DNA from: JAXGOI01 sp040767605
Lineage (GTDB): Bacteria > Bacillota > Dehalobacteriia > UBA4068
DNA: 64,000 bases
Assembly (NCBI GenBank): GCA_040767605.1
Contig: JAXGOI010000001.1
Span: forward strand, 620,001-684,000
Direction: 5' to 3'
Part shown: positions 1 through 6,850 of the stretch, piece by piece
Numbering within the stretch: the stretch's first letter is position 1
Layout: the number at the start of each line of letters is the position of its first letter
The notes under the pieces: generated by a model
The model's database searches: none
What the model saw: the letters and a program-made list of their open reading frames with translations, nothing else
What the model was told of the DNA's origin: nothing
Translations under genes and position numbers: made by a program

Positions 1-249
1 CCTCCGGTATAATCTCCCCTCCCAGAGGGATATTTTCTTCCCGGCGCAGCTCATCTAAAATTAATTTAAGCCGGGCTTTATCCTCCCCCAGGCCCCAAAG
101 CTCCCCCCAGCCATGGGCTAACTGAAAAAGGTTGCCATAAGCATTATCCTCCAAACTGCGGATTAAATGAGGTATGCCCTCCTCATTTAAAATTGCCTCA
201 AGCAGGCTTGCTTCAACAGGGTCGTTTAAAATCGCAATTTTTTCCATAA
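1..249 (-). CDS. DUF2007-like putative signal-transducing protein, 3' end off the window
   Basis: The reading frame begins with ATG, preceded by a good Shine-Dalgarno (AAAGGAGG), and runs off the left edge after 83 codons. The N-terminus reads MEKIAILNDPVEASLLEAIL, followed by a stretch containing GIPHLIRS and then an aromatic, glycine-containing segment. This layout (a residue range compared between two effectors, with an 'xxGIPxxI' turn) is typical of small DUF2007 proteins, which are annotated as putative signal transducers without a proven role. It lies downstream of ypeB but is separated from it by a hairpin terminator, so it is probably its own unit. The family call is from pattern memory and moderately sure; the function is unknown. 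Confidence 0.6.
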
Positions 250-272
250 AAGGGCCTCCTTTCAACAGCTAA

Positions 273-300
273 AAGAGCGCAAGGCTTGCGCTCTTTTTTA
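273..300 (-). terminator. Intrinsic terminator after ypeB
   Basis: An 11-bp perfect stem (AAGAGCGCAAG paired with CTTGCGCTCTT) around a one-base centre is flanked by T-runs on both strands. It follows the ypeB stop by about 110 bp and could work in both directions. Confidence 0.75.
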
Positions 301-407
301 AATTCCTCCTTGCTATAAATATATTTTCGCTTTAAAGCAAAGTTTTCCTTCCATATAACGTTAAAACAGCTTTAGATTTTAAGCTTCATTCTCTATTTAA
401 ATTATTT

Positions 408-1832
408 TTAGCGGGTAAAAAAACCATCCTCGCTACTAAAGCAGGAGAGGATTTTTTCCTCCAGCCCCCCTTGGGAATTCATATAAACCAAATACTCATC
501 CCGGCCTATATTACCCTTAAATTCATAGCATAAAATCTCTTTGCCGGCCTCATCCGCAATTAAAGCCATACGGTTGCCGCTTACTTTCATTCCCTTATTT
601 AAGCTATTCATAACACCGTTAAGCTCCATAGTATCTGCGGGGAGCTCTCTTTTATCATTAAAGTTCTGCCAGTATTCCTTGGCCTGAAAAACAAGTATAT
701 CCCCATTATCTAAAGCAACGCATACTTGCAGGCAATCGGGATAATAAAGTATATCCTTCTCCAGCCGGGCAAAGCCTAAAATCAAACGGTCGTCTTCCTT
801 TTTCTGGCAAATTAATTCCATACTTTTATAACCTGCGGCATTTAAAAAAGCTTCGGCCTTTTTAATTCCCTCCTCATTACTTAAAACCGCTTTATCGGTT
901 TTTCTGGAATTATAGGCATCTAAAACCTTGCCGCCGGATTTACTTACCGTAATTCTAAGGCTGTTTTCTCCTATTTTAAACTCAAAACCATAGGCCGGCA
1001 TCTTTGTTTTTGCCCCAATATCCTGGCTGGAGCTTAGCTCCGGCTTTTTATCCGTCATAATCTTTGCAAATTCCAGGGCAATTTTTTTGGCCTCGGCGGC
1101 CCCAATATCTTCCCCGGCCTTAAGGGATTTCGGCTCAATTTCCCTTAAATGGCTGGAATAAGCCCCGTCATAATTCATGGCCTCAAGGAGGGAGAGCTTA
1201 TCATTTACCTCATCAAAATAAGTCATGGCGTTTTTAGGGTTCTTTTCCTCCCCTTCTTTGCCGAAAACAGCCGCCACCCCTCCCTTTAGGGGAGAATTAC
1301 CGGCATTAAAAAGCAGGCTTCCGGTACCCGTCTTTTCCTCCAGCCTGGCAATAATCTCCCCCAGCTCTTTAACTTCGCCGTTAATTTTTTTAATAGTGGC
1401 ATAATCCTCATCAGGCAGGCTATTGCCGTCGCCTATATATTTTAAAAGGCTGCCGGCATAGTCTGCCACCTGATTAAAATATTGAGATGTTCTGGTTATG
1501 GAGTTCTCTTCCAAAGGCAAATTATTAAGGCTTGCGACAATATTTTCCGCCTGGGCCTTCATATCTCGGAACATCTGATTATTCTGCCTCCCTCCGGAGG
1601 CTAAAATTTTCCCGGTTACAAGAGATAATTCATTACTGCTGTTTACCAGAGAATAAAACGAGCGCTGATACTCACTTTCCAATAAATTTCCTAATCTTTG
1701 GTTTTGATTATTCTGCCAAAGGGCCCAGCCTAAAACTATAATAAAGGCAATTGTCATAATAATAGCTATGGTTCTGGCTATTCTTTCGGATTTGCCTGTT
1801 TTCTCTTTTGGTTTATAATAATAATCCTTCAT
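408..1832 (-). CDS. ypeB: Germination protein YpeB
   Basis: YpeB is needed to stabilise or localise the cortex-lytic enzyme SleB in the spore inner membrane. The 474-aa product has a short basic N-terminus, one membrane anchor at about residues 18-42, then a large extracytoplasmic part with a helical N-terminal half and PepSY-like repeats towards the C-terminus (for instance GAAEAKKIALEFAKI near 245-260 and EEGIKKAEAFLNAAGY near 320). Length and layout fit the family (about 450 aa). It lies about 80 bp downstream of sleB in the same direction, the standard sleB-ypeB arrangement, so co-expression in the forespore is expected. The Shine-Dalgarno AGGAGG stands before the ATG. Confidence 0.93.
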   Translation of the reverse strand: MKDYYYKPKEKTGKSERIARTIAIIMTIAFIIVLGWALWQNNQNQRLGNLLESEYQRSFYSLVNSSNELSLVTGKILASGGRQNNQMFRDMKAQAENIVASLNNLPLEENSITRTSQYFNQVADYAGSLLKYIGDGNSLPDEDYATIKKINGEVKELGEIIARLEEKTGTGSLLFNAGNSPLKGGVAAVFGKEGEEKNPKNAMTYFDEVNDKLSLLEAMNYDGAYSSHLREIEPKSLKAGEDIGAAEAKKIALEFAKIMTDKKPELSSSQDIGAKTKMPAYGFEFKIGENSLRITVSKSGGKVLDAYNSRKTDKAVLSNEEGIKKAEAFLNAAGYKSMELICQKKEDDRLILGFARLEKDILYYPDCLQVCVALDNGDILVFQAKEYWQNFNDKRELPADTMELNGVMNSLNKGMKVSGNRMALIADEAGKEILCYEFKGNIGRDEYLVYMNSQGGLEEKILSCFSSEDGFFTR

Positions 1833-1912
1833 CCTAACCTCCTTTTTATACCTCTTTCCCCTCTAATTCCACCTATGCTTAAAAGCGCTTTATTTTTAGC
1901 TTTTTGCGCCTC

Positions 1913-2629
1913 TTAAATGCCAAAAACATGCTCCCCGTATTTAACAACTATTTTCCGGGTCCAAATCCAGGGGCTGGTGGCGGTTTTTGGGTTCCAAAAA
2001 TAAAGGCAGCCATAGGTTGGGTCCCAGCCGTTAATGGCATCTTTAGCGGCTTTTACACTTTCATTACTAGTTTTAGCCGTAAGCCTTCCATTAGCTACGG
2101 ATTCTATTGCCAAGCTCTGATAAATTACCCCGCTTAGAGTATTGGGGAAATCCCCATGGCCAACCCGGTTAAGCAAAACGGCCCCCACCGCTACTTTGCC
2201 AATATATGGTTCTGCCTCGGCCTCCGCCCAAATGGCCCTTGCCAATAAATTTACTTTATCCGATTGGGCCGCAGACCCGCCTCCCCCCCCTGAGCCTACA
2301 TATTTATTTAAGCCTAGAGCCTTTAGGGTATTATCCCCCACAACGCCGTCTGCGCTTAAACCGTTTTTCTGCTGGAAGTAAATAACGGCCTTTTTAGTTG
2401 CGGCGCCGAATATACCGTCTACACTGCCGTTATAATAACCCCATTGTTTCAGCTTTTGCTGAACATCCTTAACTGCCTGCCCCTGGCTGCCCTGCTTTAA
2501 AACCAAAGCCTCGGCAATATCCCCCTCGCTTAAATCCAGCGCAAACCAGGCAATAGTTATAAGCATAAGCAAAAATAAAACTATGGCTTTGGTACGGCTT
2601 TTTACTGCCTTACTCCTTAATATTGCCAT
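1913..2629 (-). CDS. sleB: Spore cortex-lytic enzyme SleB
   Basis: SleB is a lytic transglycosylase that degrades the muramic-lactam cortex during germination. After an N-terminal membrane/signal segment (about residues 14-34) comes a peptidoglycan-binding domain of the PG_binding_1 type (about 45-105, with GIFGAATKKAVIYFQ), a glycine-rich linker, and a Hydrolase_2 domain to the end with the motif LLARAIWAEAEAEPY followed by GKVAVGAVLLNRV, where the catalytic glutamate sits. An ATG exists 18 bases upstream, but the G-rich site AAAGGGG lies between the two ATGs and is correctly spaced for the one chosen here (238 aa). A probable sigma-G promoter lies about 60 bp upstream. Co-oriented with ypeB. 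Confidence 0.93.
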   Translation of the reverse strand: MAILRSKAVKSRTKAIVLFLLMLITIAWFALDLSEGDIAEALVLKQGSQGQAVKDVQQKLKQWGYYNGSVDGIFGAATKKAVIYFQQKNGLSADGVVGDNTLKALGLNKYVGSGGGGGSAAQSDKVNLLARAIWAEAEAEPYIGKVAVGAVLLNRVGHGDFPNTLSGVIYQSLAIESVANGRLTAKTSNESVKAAKDAINGWDPTYGCLYFWNPKTATSPWIWTRKIVVKYGEHVFGI

Positions 2630-2688
2630 ATAGCAAACCCCTTTCATTTTCTGGTTTTATTTGCTAAAATAATACCTGAGCTTTAATT

Positions 2689-2717
2689 TATTCTGCTCTT
2701 TAAACGGCTTTTTATGC
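2689..2717 (-). promoter_or_regulatory. Candidate sigma-G promoter of sleB-ypeB
   Basis: On the minus strand the sequence has GCATA at the -35 place and CAGAATA at the -10 place, 17 bp apart. The forespore sigma-G consensus is roughly GHATR, 17-18 bp, CATWHTA, so this matches at all but one position. Location about 60 bp before the sleB start fits the known sigma-G control of sleB in Bacillus. Inference from pattern only. Confidence 0.55.
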
Positions 2718-2760
2718 AAAAAAAATTTTTTTAAAATTAAAGGATATTCTTATTTTTACC

Positions 2761-2789
2761 TTGCTAAAACCCTTGCATTATGTTAGAAT
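2761..2789 (+). promoter_or_regulatory. Sigma-A-type promoter of the tRNA pair
   Basis: TTGCTA and TAGAAT are separated by exactly 17 bp, and the -10 box ends 10 bases before the mature 5' end of tRNA-Cys. It is the only plus-strand promoter I assign to an accepted gene in the window. Confidence 0.6.
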
Positions 2790-2799
2790 GTTAACGTTC

Positions 2800-2873
2800 G
2801 GCGCCATAGCCAAGTGGTAAGGCAGAGGACTGCAAATCCTTTACCCCCAGTTCAAATCTGGGTGGCGCCTCCA
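2800..2873 (+). tRNA. tRNA-Cys (GCA)
   Basis: A complete cloverleaf can be folded: acceptor stem GGCGCCA with TGGCGCC, anticodon arm with GCA after ACT, T-arm with the TTCAAAT loop between CCCAG and CTGGG. The discriminator base is T (U73), as expected for cysteine tRNA, and CCA is encoded. It is 74 bases long and is followed after 3 bases by tRNA-Leu. Confidence 0.96.
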
Positions 2874-2876
2874 AAT

Positions 2877-2963
2877 GCCGGAGTGGCGGAATTGGCAGAC
2901 GCACAGGACTTAAAATCCTGCGATAGCAATATCGTACCGGTTCGACCCCGGTCTCCGGCACCA
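2877..2963 (+). tRNA. tRNA-Leu (TAA)
   Basis: A class II tRNA with a long variable arm. Acceptor stem GCCGGAG pairs with CTCCGGC, the anticodon loop reads ACTTAAAAT with anticodon TAA, the variable arm is TGCGATAGCAATATCGTA, and the T-arm has GGTTCGACCCC. Discriminator A and an encoded CCA end the gene. Transcribed with tRNA-Cys, opposite to all protein genes here. Confidence 0.96.
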
Positions 2964-2972
2964 TAAGGAGAT

Positions 2973-3012
2973 AATCCGGTCTTTTACTAAAAAAGGCCCG
3001 GATTCTTTTTTT
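2973..3012 (+). terminator. Terminator of the tRNA pair
   Basis: AATCCGG and CCGGATT form the base of a stem, extended by a CTTTT/AAAAG part, and are followed by a run of seven T on the plus strand, 10 bases after tRNA-Leu. Confidence 0.7.
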
Positions 3013-3038
3013 ATAAGCCAAAATATTGTTTTAAGCAT

Positions 3039-3072
3039 AAAAGAACCGGCCTTTTTTGGGCCGGTTCTTTCT
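3039..3072 (-). terminator. Terminator after the CtpA-like protease gene
   Basis: A 12-bp stem (AAAGAACCGGCC with GGCCGGTTCTTT) around a T/G loop, about 130 bp downstream of the protease stop on the minus strand. It separates this unit from the opposing tRNA unit and probably works in both directions. Confidence 0.7.
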
Positions 3073-3204
3073 ATTTATTATAAATTAACTTTTAATTATA
3101 AATTGACTTTTAAGTCTATTCTTATTCTATCCGCTTTTCTCCGGGGCTTGCCTCTAACCGCTTATTTTTGGCAAAAGCTGTTTTAAGGCTGTTTTAAAGC
3201 TATT

Positions 3205-4719
3205 TTATGGCAAGGTTAACCCAAGGCTGGCTTTTTTGCCGTCCCAGCTTAAGCCGGCATTAAAGGCTTCCCGGTAAAAGGAGGCCGGCAAAAAGATAAT
3301 TCCGTTTTTGTTTTCCGCCTTAACTTCATAATTAAGGCCGTTTTTAAGATAGGCGGAATTTTTAATATCTAAAACAATTTTCTGGTTTGCACGGGTTAAA
3401 TATAAAATCCCGTCATAAATATGTACCTGGCAGCCTAAGGCCTCAAGGGTTTGGCGGGCCGGCAAATAGCAAGAGCCGTCTTTTATATAAGGAGCCTGAT
3501 TTAAAAGTATCAGCTTGCCATGGGCCCACATCTGCTTGCTGTTCATGGTAAGTAAAAGCCTGCTGGCGGCTGTATTTTGAAGCTTAAGCCATTGAACGGC
3601 CCTTTCTACCTGGGCCGAGGCATCCTGAATATAAATATCCGGGGTAACTCCATTATTTTCTTTAATATTCTGATACCCCCGGGAGAAAAACTGCCCCGTG
3701 GTAAAAACAACTCCCGCCCCGCTGGGGAGGGTAAATACCGTTTGCATTACCCCTTTGCCAAAAGTCTGATTCCCGATTAAAACCCCTCCGTGAGCATCCT
3801 GAATATTAGCCGCCACCAGCTCCGCGGCGCTGGCGGTGTTTTCATTAATTAAAACCGCCAAAGGCAGGCCAAGTTCGGGCCAATTACCGGTGCCTAAAAA
3901 ATATTCCTTACCCCCGCTTTGGCGCACAAAAACCGCCGGGCCTTCCCCGGTAAAAGCGCCTGATAAATCTACGGCGCTGTTTAAAGTACCCCCCGGGCAT
4001 TGGCGTAAATCTAAAATCAGCCCTTTGGCTTTTTGGGCTTTTAAAGCTCCCAGAGCAAGATTAAACTGATTGGCGGTTTTATTATTAAACTCCGCAATTT
4101 GGATATAGCCCATGCCGGAATCTAAAAGCTCATAATTAACGCTGATAATATCAATCTTTGTCCTAATCATAATATAGGTTTTTGTCTGGCCGTTACTTAA
4201 GGCCTCCAGGGTTATAAGGGTTTTTTCCTCCCCCCGGAATTTAAGCTGAATTTGCTCTTTTGTCATGCCCTCAAGGGGAATATCGTCTATTTTAGTAATA
4301 ATATCCCCGGCCTTTAAATCCGAGCGGGCGGCGGGGCTGTTGGGGATAAGATCCATAACATAAACCTTGCCGTCTCTCACATCATAGCGTATGCCTATAC
4401 CCACCATACTGCCTTCATGAATTAAATTATATTCGGCAAATTCTTCCGGATTATAATATTTTGCCCAGCGGTCTGTTTTAGCATAGGCCAAAAGCAAATC
4501 CTGAGCGTTTAGGGCCTTATCCGCCTCTTTACCGGGGGGCTCCAAGCCATAATAATAGAGTAAAAGCTTGGCCTGCTGAAAATCCTTTTCCGCCAGCTCC
4601 TCCTGGGTAAGAATGGGAATATCCGCGGCTTTGGCATAAAGCTCCCCGCCGGGGGATGCAAATAAAAGCATAAATACCATTAAAAAAATAAATATGGGCT
4701 TAAACCAGGTTTTTTTCAT
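3205..4719 (-). CDS. ctpA: CtpA-like S41 protease with PDZ and C-terminal stalk domain
   Basis: A secreted serine protease of the C-terminal processing family. A signal peptide or anchor covers residues 1-30; a PDZ domain spans about 100-175 (SMVGIGIRYDV, PNSPAARSDLKAGD). The S41 core follows at about 200-365. The predicted nucleophile is Ser297 in NENTASAAEL and the general-base lysine is Lys322 in GNQTFGKGVMQ, so the catalytic dyad is intact. Residues after about 395 look like a copper-amine-oxidase-N-like stalk repeat (YIKDGSCYLPARQTLEALGC and a second copy near the end), a fold common in clostridial surface proteins. That C-terminal addition is not part of the minimal CtpA/CtpB. Substrate unknown; it could act in cell-envelope or sporulation signalling. 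The ATG has AAAGAGGCCC upstream. Confidence 0.85.
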   Translation of the reverse strand: MKKTWFKPIFIFLMVFMLLFASPGGELYAKAADIPILTQEELAEKDFQQAKLLLYYYGLEPPGKEADKALNAQDLLLAYAKTDRWAKYYNPEEFAEYNLIHEGSMVGIGIRYDVRDGKVYVMDLIPNSPAARSDLKAGDIITKIDDIPLEGMTKEQIQLKFRGEEKTLITLEALSNGQTKTYIMIRTKIDIISVNYELLDSGMGYIQIAEFNNKTANQFNLALGALKAQKAKGLILDLRQCPGGTLNSAVDLSGAFTGEGPAVFVRQSGGKEYFLGTGNWPELGLPLAVLINENTASAAELVAANIQDAHGGVLIGNQTFGKGVMQTVFTLPSGAGVVFTTGQFFSRGYQNIKENNGVTPDIYIQDASAQVERAVQWLKLQNTAASRLLLTMNSKQMWAHGKLILLNQAPYIKDGSCYLPARQTLEALGCQVHIYDGILYLTRANQKIVLDIKNSAYLKNGLNYEVKAENKNGIIFLPASFYREAFNAGLSWDGKKASLGLTLP

Positions 4720-4740
4720 AAAGGGCCTCTTTTCTATGGA

Positions 4741-5421
4741 TTACTCAACTTCTATTAATTCCCCCTGCAGGGAGGGGCAAAGCTCTTTTAAAGGGCAAAG
4801 GGAGCATTTTGGTTTTTGGGCCTGGCAAATTTTGCGTCCATGCCAAATCAGCCAGTGGTGGGCTTTCGCCCATTTATTTTCAGGAATTAAGGCGCAAAGC
4901 TCCTCTTCAACTTTATCCGGTGTAGCGGAAAGGGCAAGGCCCAAGCGGCGGGAAACCCGAAAAACATGGGTATCCACAGCCAAAGCCGGTTTATTATACC
5001 CTACGCTTAAAACCACATTGGCCGTTTTGCGCCCCACACCGGGCAAAGTCATAAGCTCCTCCCTGGTTTGGGGCACCTCACCGTTAAATTCCTCAATTAT
5101 TGCCTTTGTGGCGGCAAGTATATTTTTGGCCTTGTTTTTATATAGACCGCAGGTTCTTATGTATTGTTCCAATTCTTCCGGGGTTAAAGCCGCAATATCC
5201 TTTGGCTCCGGGTAAAGGGGGAAGAGCTCCCTTGTAATTTTATTTACCTGATTATCATTGGTTTGGGCAGAGAGAATAACAGCTACTAAAAGCTGAAAAA
5301 CCGAGCCGAATTCCAAAGCCCCCTCTAAGCCCTTATAGCTGTCCTCTAAAATAGAAATTATCTGCTTTTTTTTATTTGCGCCAATAGTTTTAACGCTGCT
5401 TAAATTTTTGTTTTTAGCCAA
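4741..5421 (-). CDS. nth: Endonuclease III (DNA glycosylase/AP lyase)
   Basis: Base-excision repair enzyme that removes oxidised pyrimidines. The 226-aa product has the helix-hairpin-helix LPGVGRKTANVV with the catalytic Lys at 132, the catalytic Asp at 150 in AVDTHVFRVSRRLGL, and a complete [4Fe-4S] loop with Cys199, 206, 209 and 215 (C-X6-C-X2-C-X5-C). Length fits the family (about 210-220). The start codon is TTG, preceded at 8 bases by GGGGG; no ATG lies at the right place. It is followed 21 bp downstream by the CtpA-like gene, which may be co-transcribed. Confidence 0.96.
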   Translation of the reverse strand: MAKNKNLSSVKTIGANKKKQIISILEDSYKGLEGALEFGSVFQLLVAVILSAQTNDNQVNKITRELFPLYPEPKDIAALTPEELEQYIRTCGLYKNKAKNILAATKAIIEEFNGEVPQTREELMTLPGVGRKTANVVLSVGYNKPALAVDTHVFRVSRRLGLALSATPDKVEEELCALIPENKWAKAHHWLIWHGRKICQAQKPKCSLCPLKELCPSLQGELIEVE

Positions 5422-5520
5422 AAAATAACCCCCAAATATTTAACTGCCTATATAAATATAATATAAAAACCCCTAATAAGCAAGGGAAGCAAAAATTTAC
5501 CCCTTAAAGCGTTTTAAGTT

Positions 5521-5566
5521 TTTTTGCATAGAAAAAGACCCTTAAGGGTCTTTTTCTATGCAAAAA
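5521..5566 (-). terminator. 46-bp perfect palindrome acting as terminator after the DUF1540 gene
   Basis: Both halves match without a single mismatch (23 bp each side, centred on CTTAAG), with T-runs at each end. It starts 10 bases after the DUF1540 stop codon and precedes nth by 100 bp, so it should stop transcription in both directions. Confidence 0.75.
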
Positions 5567-5575
5567 CAACGGCAT

Positions 5576-5734
5576 TTAATAGGGGCTTTGGCGGCTTACA
5601 AAAGTATCGCAGGCTGTTTTATCGGCGGAATCCACTCTTTTTGTGCCGGAGGAACGAACCTGAATTTTGTTCGCCGCACAATAAAGGCCGGCATTAAACT
5701 GGCATTCTTCAATCATACATCTTACGGAAACCAA
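5576..5734 (-). CDS. DUF1540-type cysteine-rich small protein
   Basis: A 52-aa frame starting with TTG, 6 bases after a strong Shine-Dalgarno (GGGAGGTGA). The product has the four-cysteine pattern of DUF1540: RCMIEECQFNAGLYC near the start (Cys6, Cys11, Cys19) and KTACDTFVSR near the end (Cys42). Members of this family are short, probably metal-binding proteins common in spore-forming Clostridia; their function is not known. It lies between its own terminator and that of the upstream hydrolase gene, so it is a single-gene unit. It is easily missed because it is short and starts with TTG. Confidence 0.8.
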   Translation of the reverse strand: MVSVRCMIEECQFNAGLYCAANKIQVRSSGTKRVDSADKTACDTFVSRQSPY

Positions 5735-5785
5735 TTTTTTTCACCTCCCGTATTAATTGCCCTGCCTTTTTATTATCCCCTTCTA

Positions 5786-5816
5786 TAAAAAAAATAACGG
5801 CATTGCCGTTATTTTT
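5786..5816 (-). terminator. Terminator after the UPF0173 hydrolase gene
   Basis: A hairpin AAAATAACGGCA/TGCCGTTATTTT with T-runs on the minus strand, about 25 bp downstream of the hydrolase stop. Confidence 0.75.
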
Positions 5817-5841
5817 ATTTTGTTAATTTTTGGCTGCTTAA

Positions 5842-6528
5842 TTATTTTACCGCCCAGCTTTCACCGGGTTTAAAAATTTTACAGCGGCTTTCGGTACGGC
5901 TGTTTACAGATAAAGCAAAAGCCTCAACATCCTGTTTAATTACAGGGAAGGTATTATAATGCATGGGTATAACGGTTTTCGCTTTAAGCCAATGGGTTGC
6001 GGTTAAGGCATCGGCGGGGCCCATGGTAAAATAATCCCCAATGGGCAAAAAGGCAATATCTAAAATCTGCCTGGCAATAACCTTTTCCATATCCCCAAAA
6101 AGCCCGGTATCTCCCGCATGGTAAAGGTTAAGGCCATCCATTTGAATAATATAGCCCGCCGCAAGGCCCGCATAGCAATTACCCTCCGAGGTATTTATGC
6201 TGGAGCTATGAAAGGCCGGGGTCATTTTAATTTTAATTTTGTCAATTTCCATCAGGCCGCCCTGATTAAAACCAATAGTTCTTACCCCGGGGCCGGCTAA
6301 ATAACGGGCCAATTCCACTGGAGCAATAATAGGCGCTCCGCTTCTTGAAGAAATCTCTACGGCATCCCCCACATGGTCGTCATGGCCATGGGTAATTAAA
6401 ATATAATCCGGGTTAATCTCCTCCGGCTTTCTTTGGGCAAGGGGGTTGCCGGTTAGGAATGGGTCGATTATCAGCTTTTTGCTGCCTTTTAAATAAAAGC
6501 AGGAATGTCCTTCATATATAATTTTCAT
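5842..6528 (-). CDS. UPF0173 metal-dependent hydrolase (metallo-beta-lactamase fold)
   Basis: The 228-aa protein carries the metal-binding motif THGHDDHVGD (residues 46-55), a following His near residue 112 (TPAFHSSS), the NLYHAGDTGLF motif near 135-145 and a late MHYNTFPV His near 190, together the set of ligands of the metallo-beta-lactamase fold. Start MKIIYEGHSCF and overall length are typical of the UPF0173/YtkL family, a conserved group without an established substrate. It precedes the DUF1540 gene and is separated from it by a terminator. Shine-Dalgarno AAGGTGG lies upstream of the ATG. Confidence 0.9.
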   Translation of the reverse strand: MKIIYEGHSCFYLKGSKKLIIDPFLTGNPLAQRKPEEINPDYILITHGHDDHVGDAVEISSRSGAPIIAPVELARYLAGPGVRTIGFNQGGLMEIDKIKIKMTPAFHSSSINTSEGNCYAGLAAGYIIQMDGLNLYHAGDTGLFGDMEKVIARQILDIAFLPIGDYFTMGPADALTATHWLKAKTVIPMHYNTFPVIKQDVEAFALSVNSRTESRCKIFKPGESWAVK

Positions 6529-6572
6529 ACCGCGCCACCTTCCTTGAGTTTTTGTTTATCAGTATATCATAA

Positions 6573-6761
6573 TTAGAATATAATTGCCCATAAAAAAAGT
6601 AAAAAAAGCGCCAGGGCAATTAAAAAAGAGGGGTAAATCATCAGGCTTACAATTAAAATCATCCCCACAGCCGCAATAAAAAAATTCTCAAAAATATCTA
6701 AATCAAAAAGAGATCTGCAGCCGGTAAAAAAACATTTAAGGTGGCAAAAGAAATTATACAT
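6573..6761 (-). CDS. Small hypothetical membrane protein
   Basis: A 62-aa frame with a well placed ribosome site (GAGGGG, 6-7 bases before ATG), which is the main reason to accept it. The N-terminal third has two cysteines (HLKCFFTGC) and a short acidic helix; the remaining two thirds (about residues 27-62) are almost entirely hydrophobic and could form one long or two short membrane helices. I do not recognise a family. It lies between addA and the UPF0173 hydrolase gene in the same direction. Confidence 0.5.
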   Translation of the reverse strand: MYNFFCHLKCFFTGCRSLFDLDIFENFFIAAVGMILIVSLMIYPSFLIALALFLLFLWAIIF

Positions 6762-6850
6762 AGGCTACCCCTCACAAAGCTTAATAATTAAAGTATATGT
6801 AAGGGCGACCCTATAGTGCCTGTATTTAAAAAATTTAGTGTTTTTGGCCT

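Noticed and set aside
2791..3021. 76-aa minus-strand frame across the tRNA genes (contains VEPVRYCYRR and PPRFELG)
   Set aside because: It is the reverse complement of tRNA-Cys and tRNA-Leu, a well-known false protein; there is no ribosome site.
4694..5215. 173-aa plus-strand frame opposite nth
   Set aside because: Antisense to the endonuclease III catalytic and cluster motifs.
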